Positions 63,495-64,000 of a DNA stretch of 64,000 nucleotides are shown here, piece by piece. This DNA is from Sphingobium yanoikuyae (GTDB lineage: Bacteria; Pseudomonadota; Alphaproteobacteria; Sphingomonadales; Sphingomonadaceae). Below the pieces are notes generated by a model. It was not told the DNA's origin. It was given only the letters and a program-made list of their open reading frames with translations, and did no database searches. Where the stretch lies: contig NZ_CP139979.1 in NCBI RefSeq assembly GCF_034424525.1, positions 4,177,501 through 4,241,500 on the forward strand, read 5' to 3'. The position numbers and the translations under genes are program-made. The stretch's first letter is position 1, and every line of letters begins with the position of its first letter.

Positions 63495-64000
63495 TCAGGC
63501 CTGATAGCGGTGCAGGCCCGCCCCATGCGCCTTCAGCCAGGCGCGCGCCGGGCGCGGATCCTCGCCATAGATGCGCGCATGGGCGGCGTGGAAGGCGGGG
63601 CTATGGTCCATGTGCAGCAGATGCGCCAGCTCATGCGCCACGGTCGAACGCCGCACCCAGGCCGGCGCCAGGATCAGCCGCCAGCTATAGCGGATCGCCC
63701 CGCTCGACGTGCAACTGCCCCAGCGGCTCCGCGTATCCCCGGTGCCGACCGAGGCGACGATCAGGCCATGATCCTGCGCCATCGCCAGCGTCTCCGCCTC
63801 CAGCACGGCCTTCGCCCGCGTCTTGAGCCAGCGCAGCACCCGCGCACCGACCGATTCCGCGGCTCCGCCCAGGATCAGCCGGTCGCCCTCCAGCCGGATC
63901 GTCCGGGTCGCCCCCGCGATCCAGCAGATGCGCACCTCGCGCCCTTCCAGCGGGAAGGTCGCGCCATCGCCCAGCAGCGTCACCGCCGGCGTCACCGCCA
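63495..64000 (-). CDS. YgjP/M48-type metallopeptidase (N-terminus outside window)
   Basis: At least 166 residues of a soluble zinc metallopeptidase of the YgjP (DUF45/SprT-like) family. The zinc site is HELAHLLHMDHSPAFH; upstream the SRWGSCTSSGAIRYSWRLILAP segment is diagnostic. The 5' end lies beyond the right edge. The ATG-like start seen within the window is probably not the true start. Confidence 0.88.
   Translation of the reverse strand, partial: AVTPAVTLLGDGATFPLEGREVRICWIAGATRTIRLEGDRLILGGAAESVGARVLRWLKTRAKAVLEAETLAMAQDHGLIVASVGTGDTRSRWGSCTSSGAIRYSWRLILAPAWVRRSTVAHELAHLLHMDHSPAFHAAHARIYGEDPRPARAWLKAHGAGLHRYQA

Overview
The window is a high-GC, gene-dense chromosomal segment from an alphaproteobacterium, most likely a Sphingomonadaceae member of the Sphingobium/Sphingomonas type. 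The evidence is its DUF4167, DUF3576, DUF1993 and DUF6489 proteins, a 932-residue TonB-dependent receptor, a ligase-associated Lhr-like helicase, and the conserved parB-parA-rsmG-mnmG-mnmE block. I see no insertion sequence, prophage, CRISPR array, rRNA or tRNA. The region looks like core chromosome near the partitioning locus, with one small toxin-antitoxin insertion.

Layout. 1-4.8 kb: the end of a polysaccharide flippase, a CBS-domain protein, a YciA-like thioesterase and two tandem secreted DUF4139 paralogues. 4.9-9.2 kb: DUF4167 and the translation operon hisS-prfA-prmC. 9.3-16.5 kb: an M61 peptidase, pyrophosphatase, a divergent MocR regulator/YczE membrane protein pair, an NHL beta-propeller protein, DUF1993 and an SH3 lipoprotein. 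16.6-24.4 kb: gyrB, tag, a lipoprotein gene interrupted by an in-frame TGA, a Tat-exported DJ-1/PfpI protein, the helicase and an RHH/ParE toxin-antitoxin operon. 24.5-33.1 kb: a PLP lyase with a possible SD-masking leader, a 2-hydroxyacid dehydrogenase, AsmA, a HAD phosphatase and a complete Mla-type phospholipid transporter (mlaE with fused STAS domain, mlaF, mlaD, lipoprotein). 33.2-41.7 kb: pepN, then parB-parA-rsmG-mnmG-mnmE-DUF6489 on the minus strand, with parS sites inside and just upstream of this block. 41.8-46.8 kb: dienelactone hydrolase, quinone reductase, a PhyH-like oxygenase, TerC and rho. 47.1-55.6 kb: a retropepsin-like protease, PBP1A, msrB, and holA-lptE-leuS-DUF3576. 55.8-64 kb: an unknown exported protein, a monooxygenase/CMD pair, ThiE-like, YggS, a large TonB-dependent receptor, PdeM, TrhO, a small unknown and a YgjP-type metalloprotease cut by the window edge.

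Common themes are chromosome segregation and replication (parABS, gyrB, holA), tRNA and translation maturation (mnmE, mnmG, rsmG, trhO, prmC, prfA, hisS, leuS) and envelope building (flippase, Mla, AsmA, LptE, PBP1A, TonB receptor). The two recognised members of the ligase-associated DNA damage response set, the helicase and PdeM, lie about 38 kb apart.

I do not see a large novel multi-gene system. The most interesting signals are regulatory or degenerate: the TGA replacing a conserved Trp codon (20058-20060), the parS sites, near-perfect palindromes over the toxin-antitoxin and TonB-receptor promoters, a three-half-site MocR operator, an SD-sequestering leader before a sulfur-type PLP enzyme, and two intergenic repeats that may belong to one family.
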